A DNA stretch of 64,000 nucleotides from Mesorhizobium plurifarium (GCA_000824785.1 CCNB01000003.1:62001-126000), one strand, 5' to 3'; positions 1 to 8,038 are shown, numbered from the stretch's first letter. The notes: generated by a model not told the origin, from the letters alone. Numbers and translations: made by a program.

Positions 1-2
1 TG

Positions 3-640
3 GCGCTCCTGGATAACGCTTCATTGCTTCTCAGCGATGGAGGTTGGAAATCCTACGGCCTATTCGAGTTGTCAAATGAAGATCTAATCAGGATAATGCT
101 TAAGCAGATCTTGATGTCATTGGGCCAAAGTGACCGAGTCGAACTGCTAAGAAATGCGATCGAGAACGCAAAGGATATCTCCCTGCTTTGTGAGTTGCTA
201 CGGTCGATAACTGGTGATGTCGAACCTGAAGGGGCGAAATTCAAGCCGGATAGCCTGGGGATGCCACTCAAGAAGTTCGCAACTTGCTTCTTGGCCGGGT
301 TCGAGGCTTAGCCGCCGATGGTGGACTGTTTAGCCAGATTAGGCCAGGCTATGTTCTCTGGTATTGGTGGGGATGCGGGTACGCGGATGAGGTTCAGGCT
401 TATACTAAGCGGTTGATGGCGACGAACGAGGGCATCCGTCTACTTCTTGAAATTCCGATCAGCTACATTCGATCTACGGAGGGGAACTACGAGAGCGTAA
501 ATCGGACTAACTGGGAAAGAATCATTGATCTGAAGCTGCTTGAGGAGCGCGCTCAATTAGTGGCTACATCGGATGACGAAGTGGGCGCACGCGTTGCCGA
601 GCGTTTCTTGGAAGCCTTGAAACGTGATGAACACATATGA
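3..640 (+). pseudogene. C-terminal part of a KAP-family P-loop NTPase, frameshifted
   Basis: The frame starting at base 3 is open to the left edge, so the gene begins outside the window. It reads to a stop at 309-311. The sequence then continues in another frame from about 255-284 to a stop at 638-640. Read across a shift near 255-272, the two parts look like one continuous C-terminus: helical repeats, then a segment with YVLWYWWGCGYADEVQAY and a final helical tail ending RFLEALKRDEH. This pattern (a 'YxLYxWxxWGxxxEV' segment near the end) resembles the tails of KAP P-loop NTPases. The Walker motifs would lie outside the window. Family assignment is by recall of the family pattern only. A sequencing error could also explain the shift. 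The gene converges on the GHKL ATPase gene 50 bases away. Confidence 0.55.
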
Positions 641-690
641 AGCGAGACACGGTTCGGTGACCAAGCGCGATTGGCAATGATGCCGAGCCG

Positions 691-2616
691 TTAGACCATT
701 TCTGCTTGACGAACCGGGATGGGCTCCAGAAATTGCTTCAATTCCTCGCGCTGCTCAACGAGGAACGGCGCGTCCTTAACACGCTCATGCAAGCTCAACA
801 GGCGTTTTTCCGCCCGCGCGAGGATCGTGCTGTATAGCATCGGAACAATCTTGACATTGTCACCTTGCGTCGTCGGCTCGGTTTCGCCTGCCTCAACACG
901 GTCCCCCAGAACAAAGCCGTTGACCTTAGCATAAGGCTTCAAAGCGCCCCGAGCCCGCAATTCCTTGACATATCGCCAGACTTGTTCCTTCTCGGCGCTA
1001 CCTAGAGCCAGGCCGGTGGTCTTCAAGTCAACAATAACGACATGGTCGATGCCATCTTGTTCGAAATCTTCGTCAAAGGCAGGTCGTCCATAGAAAGCGA
1101 CACTGCCATCCGGTAGTGCCACAAAGTCCGGTCGATTCCTACTTCCCTTGCCTTTTCGGTCTTTGAACAGTGTCTGAATCACCTTTGTCATTCCGACATT
1201 TGACGTGTATTCGATGCTCTCGAACTGAGGGCCGAACATCCACAGACCACGCTCAAAAAGGGGCTGAAGTTCATGTACCTCATCGATGCCGACTTTCTTA
1301 GTCTTCATCCGAAGCTCATTGATCAGCTTTAGGCGTGTTTGGATTTCGTCAAGTACGACCTTTGCCATGCCTATTGTCCACTGGCTGAGTATCTCATGGA
1401 GTTTGTCGTAGTCCGTCGGCTCGCAATTGTGCAGCAATTCCAACAAGCCATATTGGGTCTGCGACTGTTCAAGCTTGGTCAATATGCCAGTGAGCTGGGA
1501 TACCTCAGCCTCCCCGAAGTTCGGGCATTTCTCGACGATCTCGTCGACGAAACTAGAGACGCGCTCCTTGCTCACTGGCGAAAGCCGATTGATCGAATTA
1601 CCGTGCTTTTCGATCACGACGCTTTTCGTTCTCTCTCGCTCAGCTTGTCCGATGGCGTGAATGATCTGCCGGATACGATCTTGGACAACCGCGCGAGTAA
1701 TCTGCCACGCGTCGTTATCGTCCTTGAAACCACTCCAGTCCTCTAAAATCGCATCTTTCTCATTTAGGAAGTCCGCTTTGACGATGAACGTGAACCGCTT
1801 CGCTTCCGAGGTTCGTCCATCGAGCACCCGCTCATAATCGCTACCGCTCCATTTGCAACTGCCGACTGCTCGGCTTTGGACCCACCAAGCGATGCCATGT
1901 TGCCTCGTGCTCTTGTCTGATTTCTTGGAATCGATGTGGAGGATTTCGACAGTGCCAAGTCCTTCGACCTCCACTTTGCTCTCAGAGATCAGATCAGTAA
2001 TGTCACTGAAGGTTATCGGCCGACCGTTGATGCTCACTTTGAAGGCCGGGTTGGCTAGGAAACGGCTGCCGATAATCTCGCGAGCTTTGTCCTCTGTCAG
2101 GCGAACAGAGCGGGGAGATCCTTGGCCAACAATTTTGGTGCCGTGACCTTGAACACCTTCGGGTGTGAAAGACACTTCGTCCAACACTAGGGGGTCGCTA
2201 TCGGTGCGGCGCACCCGGCATACGAACTCCTGACCATTCTTTCTTGAGGTAACGAGATACTCGGAGGCAAAACAAAAGCTTGCAAATCTACCTTTCCCAT
2301 TTTTCCCAAAGACTTGACGCGGCGCGCCCGAAGTATCAGAGGGAGGGTTCACTTTTTGACCGCCATGGGCGATGCGATTATACGCGAACGTCCTCCAGAT
2401 ATGTTGGAATTCGTCGCGTGTCATGCCATGACCGTTGTCCTCGATCTCAAAGACGCGGCTTTCCCCTAAATCCGGCCAAGTAATGCTGACGTCTGTTGAA
2501 TAAGCGTCCCAGGTATTGGCTACCAGTTCTACGATAGCAATGGGCGGATCGTTGATAATCGATCCTGCGTAGGTTTCTAAAAAACGCTCGTCGTAAAGAA
2601 GGCTGTTCTGGTCCAC
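691..2616 (-). CDS. GHKL ATPase with C-terminal PD-(D/E)XK-like nuclease domain
   Basis: This is a 641-residue protein. The N-terminus has a complete Hsp90/MutL/MORC-type ATP site: N-box around residues 30-37 (E30, N34, D37 in ELVANTWDA), G1 box EDNGHGM at 59-65, and a G2-type FGKNGKGRF near 103-111. The middle is mostly helical. The C-terminal part has RPDFVAL (D497), then VIVDLKTTG (D530, K532) and a following Q in EQVWRYV. This order of acidic residue, D-x-K and helix is what a PD-(D/E)XK nuclease core shows. Such ATPase-nuclease fusions are found among prokaryotic MORC-like proteins near restriction and defence genes, but the substrate here is unknown. The gene is visibly less G+C rich than the genes after 5 kb, which suggests transfer. 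The ATPase assignment is firm and the nuclease assignment moderate. Confidence 0.75.
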   Translation of the reverse strand: MDQNSLLYDERFLETYAGSIINDPPIAIVELVANTWDAYSTDVSITWPDLGESRVFEIEDNGHGMTRDEFQHIWRTFAYNRIAHGGQKVNPPSDTSGAPRQVFGKNGKGRFASFCFASEYLVTSRKNGQEFVCRVRRTDSDPLVLDEVSFTPEGVQGHGTKIVGQGSPRSVRLTEDKAREIIGSRFLANPAFKVSINGRPITFSDITDLISESKVEVEGLGTVEILHIDSKKSDKSTRQHGIAWWVQSRAVGSCKWSGSDYERVLDGRTSEAKRFTFIVKADFLNEKDAILEDWSGFKDDNDAWQITRAVVQDRIRQIIHAIGQAERERTKSVVIEKHGNSINRLSPVSKERVSSFVDEIVEKCPNFGEAEVSQLTGILTKLEQSQTQYGLLELLHNCEPTDYDKLHEILSQWTIGMAKVVLDEIQTRLKLINELRMKTKKVGIDEVHELQPLFERGLWMFGPQFESIEYTSNVGMTKVIQTLFKDRKGKGSRNRPDFVALPDGSVAFYGRPAFDEDFEQDGIDHVVIVDLKTTGLALGSAEKEQVWRYVKELRARGALKPYAKVNGFVLGDRVEAGETEPTTQGDNVKIVPMLYSTILARAEKRLLSLHERVKDAPFLVEQREELKQFLEPIPVRQAEMV

Positions 2617-2911
2617 GATATCCCTCCCGCTATCCGTCTAAGCGATATGTCAGAAAGCATCGCGTTATCAAGAGGAAGTGGAAACTTCGAACTGGCCAAT
2701 AGGTCGTCCTACCGCGCCGACCGCCGTTGACACAAAGCCGCCGTCAACCTGGTCAATTCGGCCGATCACGTTCGATGAAACGCCAACGGCTCCTGTGGTG
2801 AGACCGGAAGCGGCCAATCGGCCTTAGTGATGCGGCCAGGAGGTTCCATCTAAATGTGGAAAGGCCGCCGCCAGCGAGGACATTCGAGACCTTGATGCTG
2901 GATCCCGCCTA

Positions 2912-3143
2912 CCCCCCGCCAGCCTCGGCAGCAGGAAAATCTCCGCCCCTCGGGGAGTTCCTTGCTCCACGTATCGAGATAGATCGTCCCGTCGATCGCC
3001 ATAACGATCGATCCAGGGCTCGATGCTGGGGTAATAGTCCGCCAGCTCGCGGAACAGCTACCTTATGTCCTTGGCCTCGATGTAGCGCTTGGCCTTGCTT
3101 CCGGCGACGGCGCTGAGCGAGCCCCAGGGTGTGACCTCGACCA
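2912..3143 (-). pseudogene. Decayed copy of the MoaD/ThiS-like gene at 4988-5233
   Basis: Read on the minus strand this stretch matches almost base for base the intact gene at 4988-5233, from WGSLSAVAG through EAKDIR to the GAEIFLLPRLAGG end. It is broken several ways. The ATG is lost (the intact CAT is CAG here), the codon after EAKDIR is TAG where the intact gene has GAG, and small indels around 2955-3010 shift the frame in the middle. Similarity stops at the gene ends, so only the gene itself is recognisably duplicated. The 295 bases before it (2617-2911) show no convincing gene. Confidence 0.8.
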
Positions 3144-3168
3144 GGCCGTCCCGTCCCTTCTTCGCCCC

Positions 3169-3351
3169 TTAATCCTCATCCTCCACCACAAACGACAGCG
3201 CGATCAGGTCGTCGGTGTCGATGCCGCCATGGCCATTGTCCAGCACGTCGGCGACCTTCTGGAAGGCCAGCATGTCATCCGTGCTGAGCTTGGCTTCCCT
3301 CAGCCTCTCCTGCAAACCCGTCACCCTGGTTTCCAACGTCGTGGTGAGCAT
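3169..3351 (-). CDS. Small hypothetical protein, 60 residues
   Basis: The protein is acidic and helical, with a pattern (LETRVTGLQERLREAKLS) that could form a short coiled coil and a DDLIALSFVVEDED end. I do not recognise a family. The start is supported by a strong ribosome site, GAAGGAGG, five bases before the ATG. Its first 77 bases overlap the end of the longer frame at 3275-3634 on the same strand, so one of the two ends may be mis-set. No function is proposed. Confidence 0.55.
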   Translation of the reverse strand: MLTTTLETRVTGLQERLREAKLSTDDMLAFQKVADVLDNGHGGIDTDDLIALSFVVEDED

Positions 3352-3634
3352 GCTTGCCTCCTTCGCTGTCCAGCGCCGCGTTCCAGATGCCCAGCATCAG
3401 GCATGAGAATACCACCGGCCCGATGAACAGGCTGATGGCTATGCCCAAAGCCGCGGCAATGCTCATCGGCTTCGCTTTCTTGGCGATCTTTGTCAGTCCG
3501 TCATCGGCCGGGATGAGGGCGAGAATGGAAAGATCGCGGTGGTGCAGCGCGCTGTTGTCGTTTGCGGCCACGGCGAGCCGCTCCCGGAAAGCAAGCCGCG
3601 CCTCGGAAAAAGGCCTGCAGGAACTCAGCCGCAT
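3275..3634 (-). CDS. Hypothetical protein with one membrane segment
   Basis: The 119-residue frame has one clear hydrophobic stretch, about residues 60-83 (AAALGIAISLFIGPVVFSCL), preceded by a basic KIAKKAKP segment. That fits a single-span membrane protein with the N-terminus inside. The motif AANDN near the N-terminus is common in rhizobial proteins. The last 25 residues overlap the 60-residue gene downstream and look less protein-like, so the true C-terminus is uncertain. It starts four bases after the stop of the zinc-ribbon gene upstream, which suggests a shared transcript. I do not recognise a family. Confidence 0.4.
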   Translation of the reverse strand: MRLSSCRPFSEARLAFRERLAVAANDNSALHHRDLSILALIPADDGLTKIAKKAKPMSIAAALGIAISLFIGPVVFSCLMLGIWNAALDSEGGKHAHHDVGNQGDGFAGEAEGSQAQHG

Positions 3635-3637
3635 GGA

Positions 3638-3841
3638 TCACGCCCCCGCAAACGTCGCCTTGTGGTGGCGTTCGAAAAGCGCCAGCTTGGCCGAATAGCC
3701 TAGCCTGAGCTTGGCCTTGCAGGCGTCGCAATGGAAGGTGCTCACCGACTTGAACCACGAACCGTTTCTGACGATCGGCCGGCGGCAGTTGGGGCATTCA
3801 TAGCGAAGACTGACGTCCCGCAACTCATCGGAAATCGACAC
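3638..3841 (-). CDS. Small zinc-ribbon protein
   Basis: The 67-residue protein has two Cys pairs, C16-x2-C19 (YECPNC) and C38-x2-C41 (FHCDAC), spaced as in a treble-clef or ribbon zinc site. The remainder is short and basic. No nuclease or DNA-binding domain beyond the ribbon is visible. It is first of three small minus-strand genes at 3169-3841. The role is unknown, and zinc binding is inferred from the Cys spacing. Confidence 0.6.
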   Translation of the reverse strand: MSISDELRDVSLRYECPNCRRPIVRNGSWFKSVSTFHCDACKAKLRLGYSAKLALFERHHKATFAGA

Positions 3842-3925
3842 TGTTCACCTCTGTCCCGGTTCTTGTTCTTTGATCGGATCGCCCGCCGCCTGTGGGTGGG
3901 TGGCGGGCGATCCAGCAGCCTGACG

Positions 3926-4093
3926 ATGAAGGGACTGATTGTTCGTCAGTGCAGCCCCAATGAAATCGCGGGGCTTATGTTTCACGCGATGGACCAATGC
4001 GCCGGCGCATTGGACCTCAGTCCGTATCAGCGGAACCTAATGTTGCTCGCGCGCTTATGGCCAAATGAGCAGGCGCGGTCTCGACTTCTTTGA
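3926..4093 (+). CDS. Possible small hypothetical protein
   Basis: A 55-residue frame beginning MKGLIVRQCSPNEIAG has plausible amphipathic composition but no clear ribosome site. It overlaps the start of the DUF768 gene by 29 bases. It could be a short upstream gene translationally linked to the DUF768 pair, or chance. The frame is open further upstream, but that part has the composition of a shadow frame of the zinc-ribbon gene on the other strand. Confidence 0.25.
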   Translation: MKGLIVRQCSPNEIAGLMFHAMDQCAGALDLSPYQRNLMLLARLWPNEQARSRLL

Positions 4094-4436
4094 CAGATGG
4101 ATGGCGGAGCATCTGCCGAACGTGCTGACGGACGATCCGCTCGCGGTGAGCGATCTCGCCGACGAGATGATGAAGGCGGCCAGGCGCGAAGGCATCCCGG
4201 CCAGCGAAATCGACGAGGAAGTCGACAGCGTTTTCGAGGTGATCTTCGAGGCGCTGCAGCACCGCGAAGGCAGTTTGGGCGAAAGCGACCAGGCTGTCTT
4301 CGAATTGCTTTCAGGGCGCCTGGCAAAAGAAGCCGGCATCACCCAGGATCAGGCCGGCGCGCTGATCGAAACGATCGGGACCGACTGGGATGCGCTCCTT
4401 CGTGAGGCCCATTTTCTGAAAGAGCAGGGCGAATGA
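4065..4436 (+). CDS. DUF768 family protein
   Basis: The 123-residue protein opens MSRRGLDFFDRWMAEHLPNV and carries an acidic helical core (DEMMKAARREGIPASEIDEE). This is the pattern of DUF768, a small family known mainly from Mesorhizobium whose function is not established. The second half adds a further helical segment not present in the shorter paralogue that follows. Its stop overlaps the start of that paralogue by four bases (ATGA), so the two are very probably co-translated. It has no signal peptide and no membrane segment. Confidence 0.7.
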   Translation: MSRRGLDFFDRWMAEHLPNVLTDDPLAVSDLADEMMKAARREGIPASEIDEEVDSVFEVIFEALQHREGSLGESDQAVFELLSGRLAKEAGITQDQAGALIETIGTDWDALLREAHFLKEQGE

Positions 4437-4657
4437 GCGAGCGTGGCGCGGAGTTCTTTGGCCGATGGATCACCGACAATGTGATGCGCGGCAAGGTGGG
4501 CGCGGACATCCTCTCGGTGGCCGAACTGACGACCAAGCTGTTTGCCGACGCCAAGGCGGCAGGTATTTCCGAGGAGGAAATCGAAGAGGAGGTCGGAAGC
4601 GCGTACGAAGCGATCCTGGCGGCAATAGTCGGCTCCAAGGATGCCGGCAAACCCTAG
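4433..4657 (+). CDS. DUF768 family protein, short paralogue
   Basis: The 74-residue protein (MSERGAEFFGRWITDNV) aligns with the first part of the preceding gene: RG-x-FF-x-RW, then an ELTTKLFADAKAAGISEEEIEEEV core. It starts inside the stop codon of the first copy, a tandem duplication with translational coupling. It lacks the extra C-terminal half seen in its partner. Function unknown. Confidence 0.7.
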   Translation: MSERGAEFFGRWITDNVMRGKVGADILSVAELTTKLFADAKAAGISEEEIEEEVGSAYEAILAAIVGSKDAGKP

Positions 4658-4761
4658 AGCGCGTCGCAATCTTTCAGATTCGCGCCATGCGCTTTAGATT
4701 CTTGATTTAACGCATGTCTTTATCCCGAAACCGGTTCCCACTTTCGGGAGACATGCTTTAA
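4656..4761. repeat. Rhizobial intergenic palindromic repeat
   Basis: Immediately after the DUF768 stop there is a sequence of the kind scattered between genes in Mesorhizobium and relatives. It contains a strong hairpin: GCATGTCT (4712-4719) pairs with AGACATGC (4749-4756), and inside it CCCGAAA (4724-4730) pairs with TTTCGGG (4742-4748). It may also act as a transcription end for the DUF768 genes. The family assignment is from recall and was not searched. Confidence 0.65.
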
Positions 4762-4807
4762 CGGGTGGGTCCCGGGCCGCGCTCGCCGGTCAACCGCCCG
4801 ACGGAAC

Positions 4808-4823
4808 ATTAGCGAGCGCTAAT
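4808..4823. promoter_or_regulatory. Inverted repeat before the 24-residue peptide gene
   Basis: ATTAGCGAGCGCTAAT is a 7-base inverted repeat with a 2-base centre, followed by an AT-rich ATTATT, 29 bases before the start of the small gene. It has the size and symmetry of a dimeric repressor site. No matching regulator is identified in the window. Confidence 0.35.
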
Positions 4824-4851
4824 TATTATTCCTCCCATAGGAGGACCTGAC

Positions 4852-4926
4852 ATGAACAGCATCATCTATATCGTCGGACTCGTCGTTGTCATTCTCGTCG
4901 TGCTGAGCTTTCTCGGGCTTAGGTGA
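4852..4926 (+). CDS. 24-residue single-span membrane peptide
   Basis: A very short gene encoding MNSIIYIVGLVVVILVVLSF followed by LGLR. It is almost wholly one transmembrane helix with a basic C-terminal residue. The start is supported by a near-ideal ribosome site (TAGGAGG, seven bases before ATG), and the reading frame ends in a clean TGA. Similar tiny peptides starting MNSIIYIVG are common, usually unnamed, in Rhizobiales genomes (from recall). The protein probably inserts in the inner membrane. Its role is unknown. Confidence 0.7.
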   Translation: MNSIIYIVGLVVVILVVLSFLGLR

Positions 4927-4987
4927 TAGCCCCGGGCGATCCGCGGGGGATCCGCGGAATTAGCGACGGCGGCGGGCCGCTTGCTCT

Positions 4988-5233
4988 CTAGCCTCCAGCC
5001 AGCCGTGGCAGCAGGAAAATCTCCGCCCCCGGTGGCAGCTCTTTACTCCACGTATCGCGATAGATCGTCCCGTTGATCGCCACCGCGATGCCGCGATCGA
5101 TCCACGGCTCGATCCCGGGATACTGTTCCGCCAGCTTGCGGAACAGCTCCCTGATGTCCTTGGCCTCGATGTCGTGCTTGGCCTTGCCTCCGGCGACGGC
5201 GCTGAGCGAGCCCCAGAGGGTGACTTCGACCAT
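4988..5233 (-). CDS. MoaD/ThiS-like beta-grasp protein
   Basis: The 81-residue protein (MVEVTLWGSLSAVAGGKAKH) has the length and pattern of MoaD/ThiS sulfur-carrier folds: first strand VEVTLWGSL, then IRELFRKLAEQYPGIEPWI, a strand-turn VAINGTIYRD, and a PPGAEIFLLPRLAGG end. It ends in Gly-Gly, as sulfur carriers do (thiocarboxylate at the last glycine). It is the last gene of the molybdenum hydroxylase operon, 60 bases after the large subunit gene. This suggests a role in loading or sulfurating the molybdenum cofactor of that enzyme, but this is inference. A decayed second copy lies at 2912-3143. Confidence 0.75.
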   Translation of the reverse strand: MVEVTLWGSLSAVAGGKAKHDIEAKDIRELFRKLAEQYPGIEPWIDRGIAVAINGTIYRDTWSKELPPGAEIFLLPRLAGG

Positions 5234-5293
5234 TATCTCCAGATCCTCATCGGGAGGGTGGCGCGAGCCGAAACCGCCTCGCGCCTTTCAGCA

Positions 5294-7558
5294 TCAGCCT
5301 TCCCGTTCCGCATCCAGCGCGGCCAGAATGCGCGGCGGCGACATCGGGATGTGGGTCATGCGCACGCCCACCGCATTCGACACCGCATTGGCGATCGCCG
5401 CCAGCGGCGGCACGATCGAGGTTTCGCCAACGCCGCGCACGCCATAGGGGTGGTTGGGGTTGGGAATTTCCAGGATCTGCGTGTCGATCATCGGCAGGTC
5501 GGAGCAGACCGGGATGCGGTAGTCGAGGAAGCCCGCATTCTGCAGCCGCCCGTCCTTGCCGTAGATATATTCCTCGTTGAGCGCCCAGCCGATGCCTTGC
5601 GCGGCACCGCCCTGGTACTGGCCCTCGACATAGGTCGGGTGCACCGCCTTGCCGGCATCCTGCACCACCGTGTAGCGAATCACCCTGGTCGAGCCGGTCT
5701 CGGGGTCGACCTCGACGTCGCAGATATGGGTGGCGAAGGAGACGCCCGCGCCGTCGGCGACGAGCTCGCTATGGCCGGCGATCGGCCCGCCGGTCTTGCC
5801 GGAAGCGGCGGCGATCTCCTTGAGCGAGAGCGGCGACAGGTTGCCGTGTTTCTCGCCCTTGGCGATCGCATGGCCCTTTTCCCAGACCACGTCTTCCACC
5901 GGGATATCCCACATCTGCGCCGCGCGCTCGCGCAGGATCTTGATCGCGTTGCGCGCGGCCGAGATCGTCGCCATCGAGGAGGAGAAGGTGCCGCGGCTGC
6001 CGTCGGTCATGTCGTTGTAGCCGAGCGAAGAGGTGTCGGCGACGATCGCCTTCACGTGGCTGTAGTCGATGCCGAGCTCCTCCGCCGCCACCAGCGACAG
6101 CGAGGCGCGGGACCCGCCCACATCCACCGTGCCCACGGCCAGCGACACCGAGCCGTCCATGCCGATGTTCAGGTCCGTGCAGGTCTGGCCGCCGAAGTTG
6201 AACCAGAAGCCGCAGGCCATGCCGCGCCCCTGGTTGGCCTTCAGCGGCGCCTTCATGTGCGGATGGTTCTTCACCGCCTCCAGCGTCGGCCCGATGCCGA
6301 TCGGCCCGTAGACGGGGCCGTAGGACGAGCGCGTGCCTTCCTGCGCGGCGTTCTTGATGCGGAACTCCACCGCATCCATGCCGAGCTCCTTGGCGAGCTC
6401 GTCCACCACGCTTTCCACGGCGAAGGCAGCCATCGGCGCCGAGGGCGCGCGATAGGCCGCCGTCTTCGGCCGGTTGACCAGCACTTCATAGCCGACGGTC
6501 TTGACGTTCTCCAGCTTGTAGCAGGCAAACGCCGTCATCGCGCCGATCTCGGCCCAGGAGCCGGCATAGGGACCGCAGCTGTAACGCAGCGTCGCTTCAG
6601 CGGCGGTGATGGTGCCGTCCTTCCTGGCGCCGATCTTCACGTCGATCGAGGTGGCGCTGGTCGGGCCCGAGGCGCGGAACACCTCGTCGCGGGTCATCAC
6701 CAGCTTTACGGGGCGGCCGGCCTTTCTGGACAAGGCAAGCGCCACCGGCTCGGCCCAGACATGGGTCTTGCCGCCGAAACCGCCGCCGATCTCCGACGAG
6801 GTCACGCGCAGCTTCGAGGCTTCGAGCCCAAGCAACTGGGCGCAATGCTGGCGGTAGACGAAATGGCCTTGCGTGCAGACCCACAGGTCCGCCGTCCCGT
6901 CGGCGTTGACGCTCGCCACGCAGGCATGCGGCTCGATATAGCCCTGGTGCGTCTGCTCGGTCTTGAACGAGCGCTCGATGACGAAATCGGCCTCGGCGAA
7001 ACCCTTGTGGACATCGCCGTGGCCGAACTGCGTGCGCTTGGTGATGTTGGAAGGCTTGGCCGGCTTTTCCTCGAGGCCTTCGGTGAAGACCTGGTCGTTG
7101 ATCAGCGGCGCGTGGTGGTGCGCGGCCTCGTCGACATCGGTCACATGCGGCAGCACCTCATAGTCGACCTCGATCAGCTTCAGCGCCTGGCGGGCGATGC
7201 GGGCGTCGATCGCCGCCACCGCGGCCACCGCATGGCCGTCATAGAGCGCCTTCTTGCGCGCCATCGAGTTGTCGAGGATGTCGTACATGGCGGCGTCGCC
7301 GTCGGTCAGGTCCGGCAGATCCTTCGCCGTGATCACCGCCTTCACGCCGGCGAGCTTTTCCGCCTTGGACGTGTCGATCTTCTTGATCACCGCATGCGCG
7401 TGCGGGCTGCGCAGGATCCGGCCGACCAACTGTCCGGCCATGTTGAAGTCGGCGCCGTAGCGGGCGCGTCCGGTCACCTTGTCGATGCCGTCGGGGCGGA
7501 TCGGGCGCGTGCCGACGGAAGCGAATTTGCGTCCTGAAAAGCGCGGATCGAAATTCAT
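5294..7558 (-). CDS. Xanthine dehydrogenase-family molybdopterin-binding subunit
   Basis: The 754-residue large (Mo) subunit belongs to the CoxL/XdhB-type hydroxylase family. Visible marks are the N-terminal DKVTGRARYGADF segment, the EIGGGFGGKTHVWAEPVAL cofactor loop, AYRAPSAP in the active-site region, and the C-terminal GVRGVGETSIVPP, which carries the catalytic glutamate. The loop does not match the AYxCSFR signature of true CO dehydrogenase, so CO oxidation is unlikely. The substrate is probably an aromatic, heterocyclic or aldehyde compound and cannot be told from sequence. It lies 3 bases after the 2Fe-2S subunit gene in the order FAD, 2Fe-2S, Mo, MoaD-like. No Tat signal is visible on this subunit, so the enzyme is probably cytoplasmic. 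Confidence 0.9.
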   Translation of the reverse strand: MNFDPRFSGRKFASVGTRPIRPDGIDKVTGRARYGADFNMAGQLVGRILRSPHAHAVIKKIDTSKAEKLAGVKAVITAKDLPDLTDGDAAMYDILDNSMARKKALYDGHAVAAVAAIDARIARQALKLIEVDYEVLPHVTDVDEAAHHHAPLINDQVFTEGLEEKPAKPSNITKRTQFGHGDVHKGFAEADFVIERSFKTEQTHQGYIEPHACVASVNADGTADLWVCTQGHFVYRQHCAQLLGLEASKLRVTSSEIGGGFGGKTHVWAEPVALALSRKAGRPVKLVMTRDEVFRASGPTSATSIDVKIGARKDGTITAAEATLRYSCGPYAGSWAEIGAMTAFACYKLENVKTVGYEVLVNRPKTAAYRAPSAPMAAFAVESVVDELAKELGMDAVEFRIKNAAQEGTRSSYGPVYGPIGIGPTLEAVKNHPHMKAPLKANQGRGMACGFWFNFGGQTCTDLNIGMDGSVSLAVGTVDVGGSRASLSLVAAEELGIDYSHVKAIVADTSSLGYNDMTDGSRGTFSSSMATISAARNAIKILRERAAQMWDIPVEDVVWEKGHAIAKGEKHGNLSPLSLKEIAAASGKTGGPIAGHSELVADGAGVSFATHICDVEVDPETGSTRVIRYTVVQDAGKAVHPTYVEGQYQGGAAQGIGWALNEEYIYGKDGRLQNAGFLDYRIPVCSDLPMIDTQILEIPNPNHPYGVRGVGETSIVPPLAAIANAVSNAVGVRMTHIPMSPPRILAALDAEREG

Positions 7559-7561
7559 GGA

Positions 7562-8038
7562 TTACGCTCCCTTCATCACGTTGGCCGCGTCCTGGACGGC
7601 GCGCACGATCTTGTCATAGCCGGTGCAGCGGCAGAGATTGCCGGCCAGCCCAAAGCGGATTTCCTCCTCGGTGGGCGAGGGGTTCTTGGCCAAAAGGTCC
7701 TTGGCCGCAATCAGGAAACCTGGCGTGCAGATGCCGCATTGCAAGGCCGCGTGCTCCAGGAATTTCTGCTGCAGCGGGTGCAACTGGTCGCCATGCGCCA
7801 TGCCTTCGATGGTCTCGACCTTGCGGCCTTCGGCTTCCGCGCCCAGCACCAGGCAGGAGCAGACGAGGCGGCCGTCGACGATGACGCTGCAGGCGCCGCA
7901 GTCGCCGGTGCCGCAGCCTTCCTTGGCGCCGGTCAGGCCCAGCCGGTCGCGCAGCACTTCCAGCAGCGTCTCGTCGGGCTGGCAGAGATATTCGACGGCA
8001 TCGCCGTTGATCGTGGTTGATACAGCTACACCCGCCAT
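7562..8038 (-). CDS. 2Fe-2S subunit of the molybdenum hydroxylase
   Basis: The 158-residue protein has both iron-sulfur modules. The plant-ferredoxin type site is in the first half (GCGTGDCGACSVIVDG followed by VCSC), and the four-helix type site is in the second half (QCGICTPGF and LCRCTGYDKI). It passes electrons from the Mo subunit to the FAD subunit. Its start codon shares a base with the stop of the FAD subunit gene (8038), so translation is coupled. Length and motif order are normal for CoxS/XdhA-small type subunits. Confidence 0.92.
   Translation of the reverse strand: MAGVAVSTTINGDAVEYLCQPDETLLEVLRDRLGLTGAKEGCGTGDCGACSVIVDGRLVCSCLVLGAEAEGRKVETIEGMAHGDQLHPLQQKFLEHAALQCGICTPGFLIAAKDLLAKNPSPTEEEIRFGLAGNLCRCTGYDKIVRAVQDAANVMKGA

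Noticed and set aside
5174..7537. 787-residue frame on the plus strand
   Set aside because: It lies fully antisense to the molybdenum subunit gene, whose family motifs are clear. Its Arg/His/Gly-rich composition is typical of a shadow frame in high-G+C DNA.
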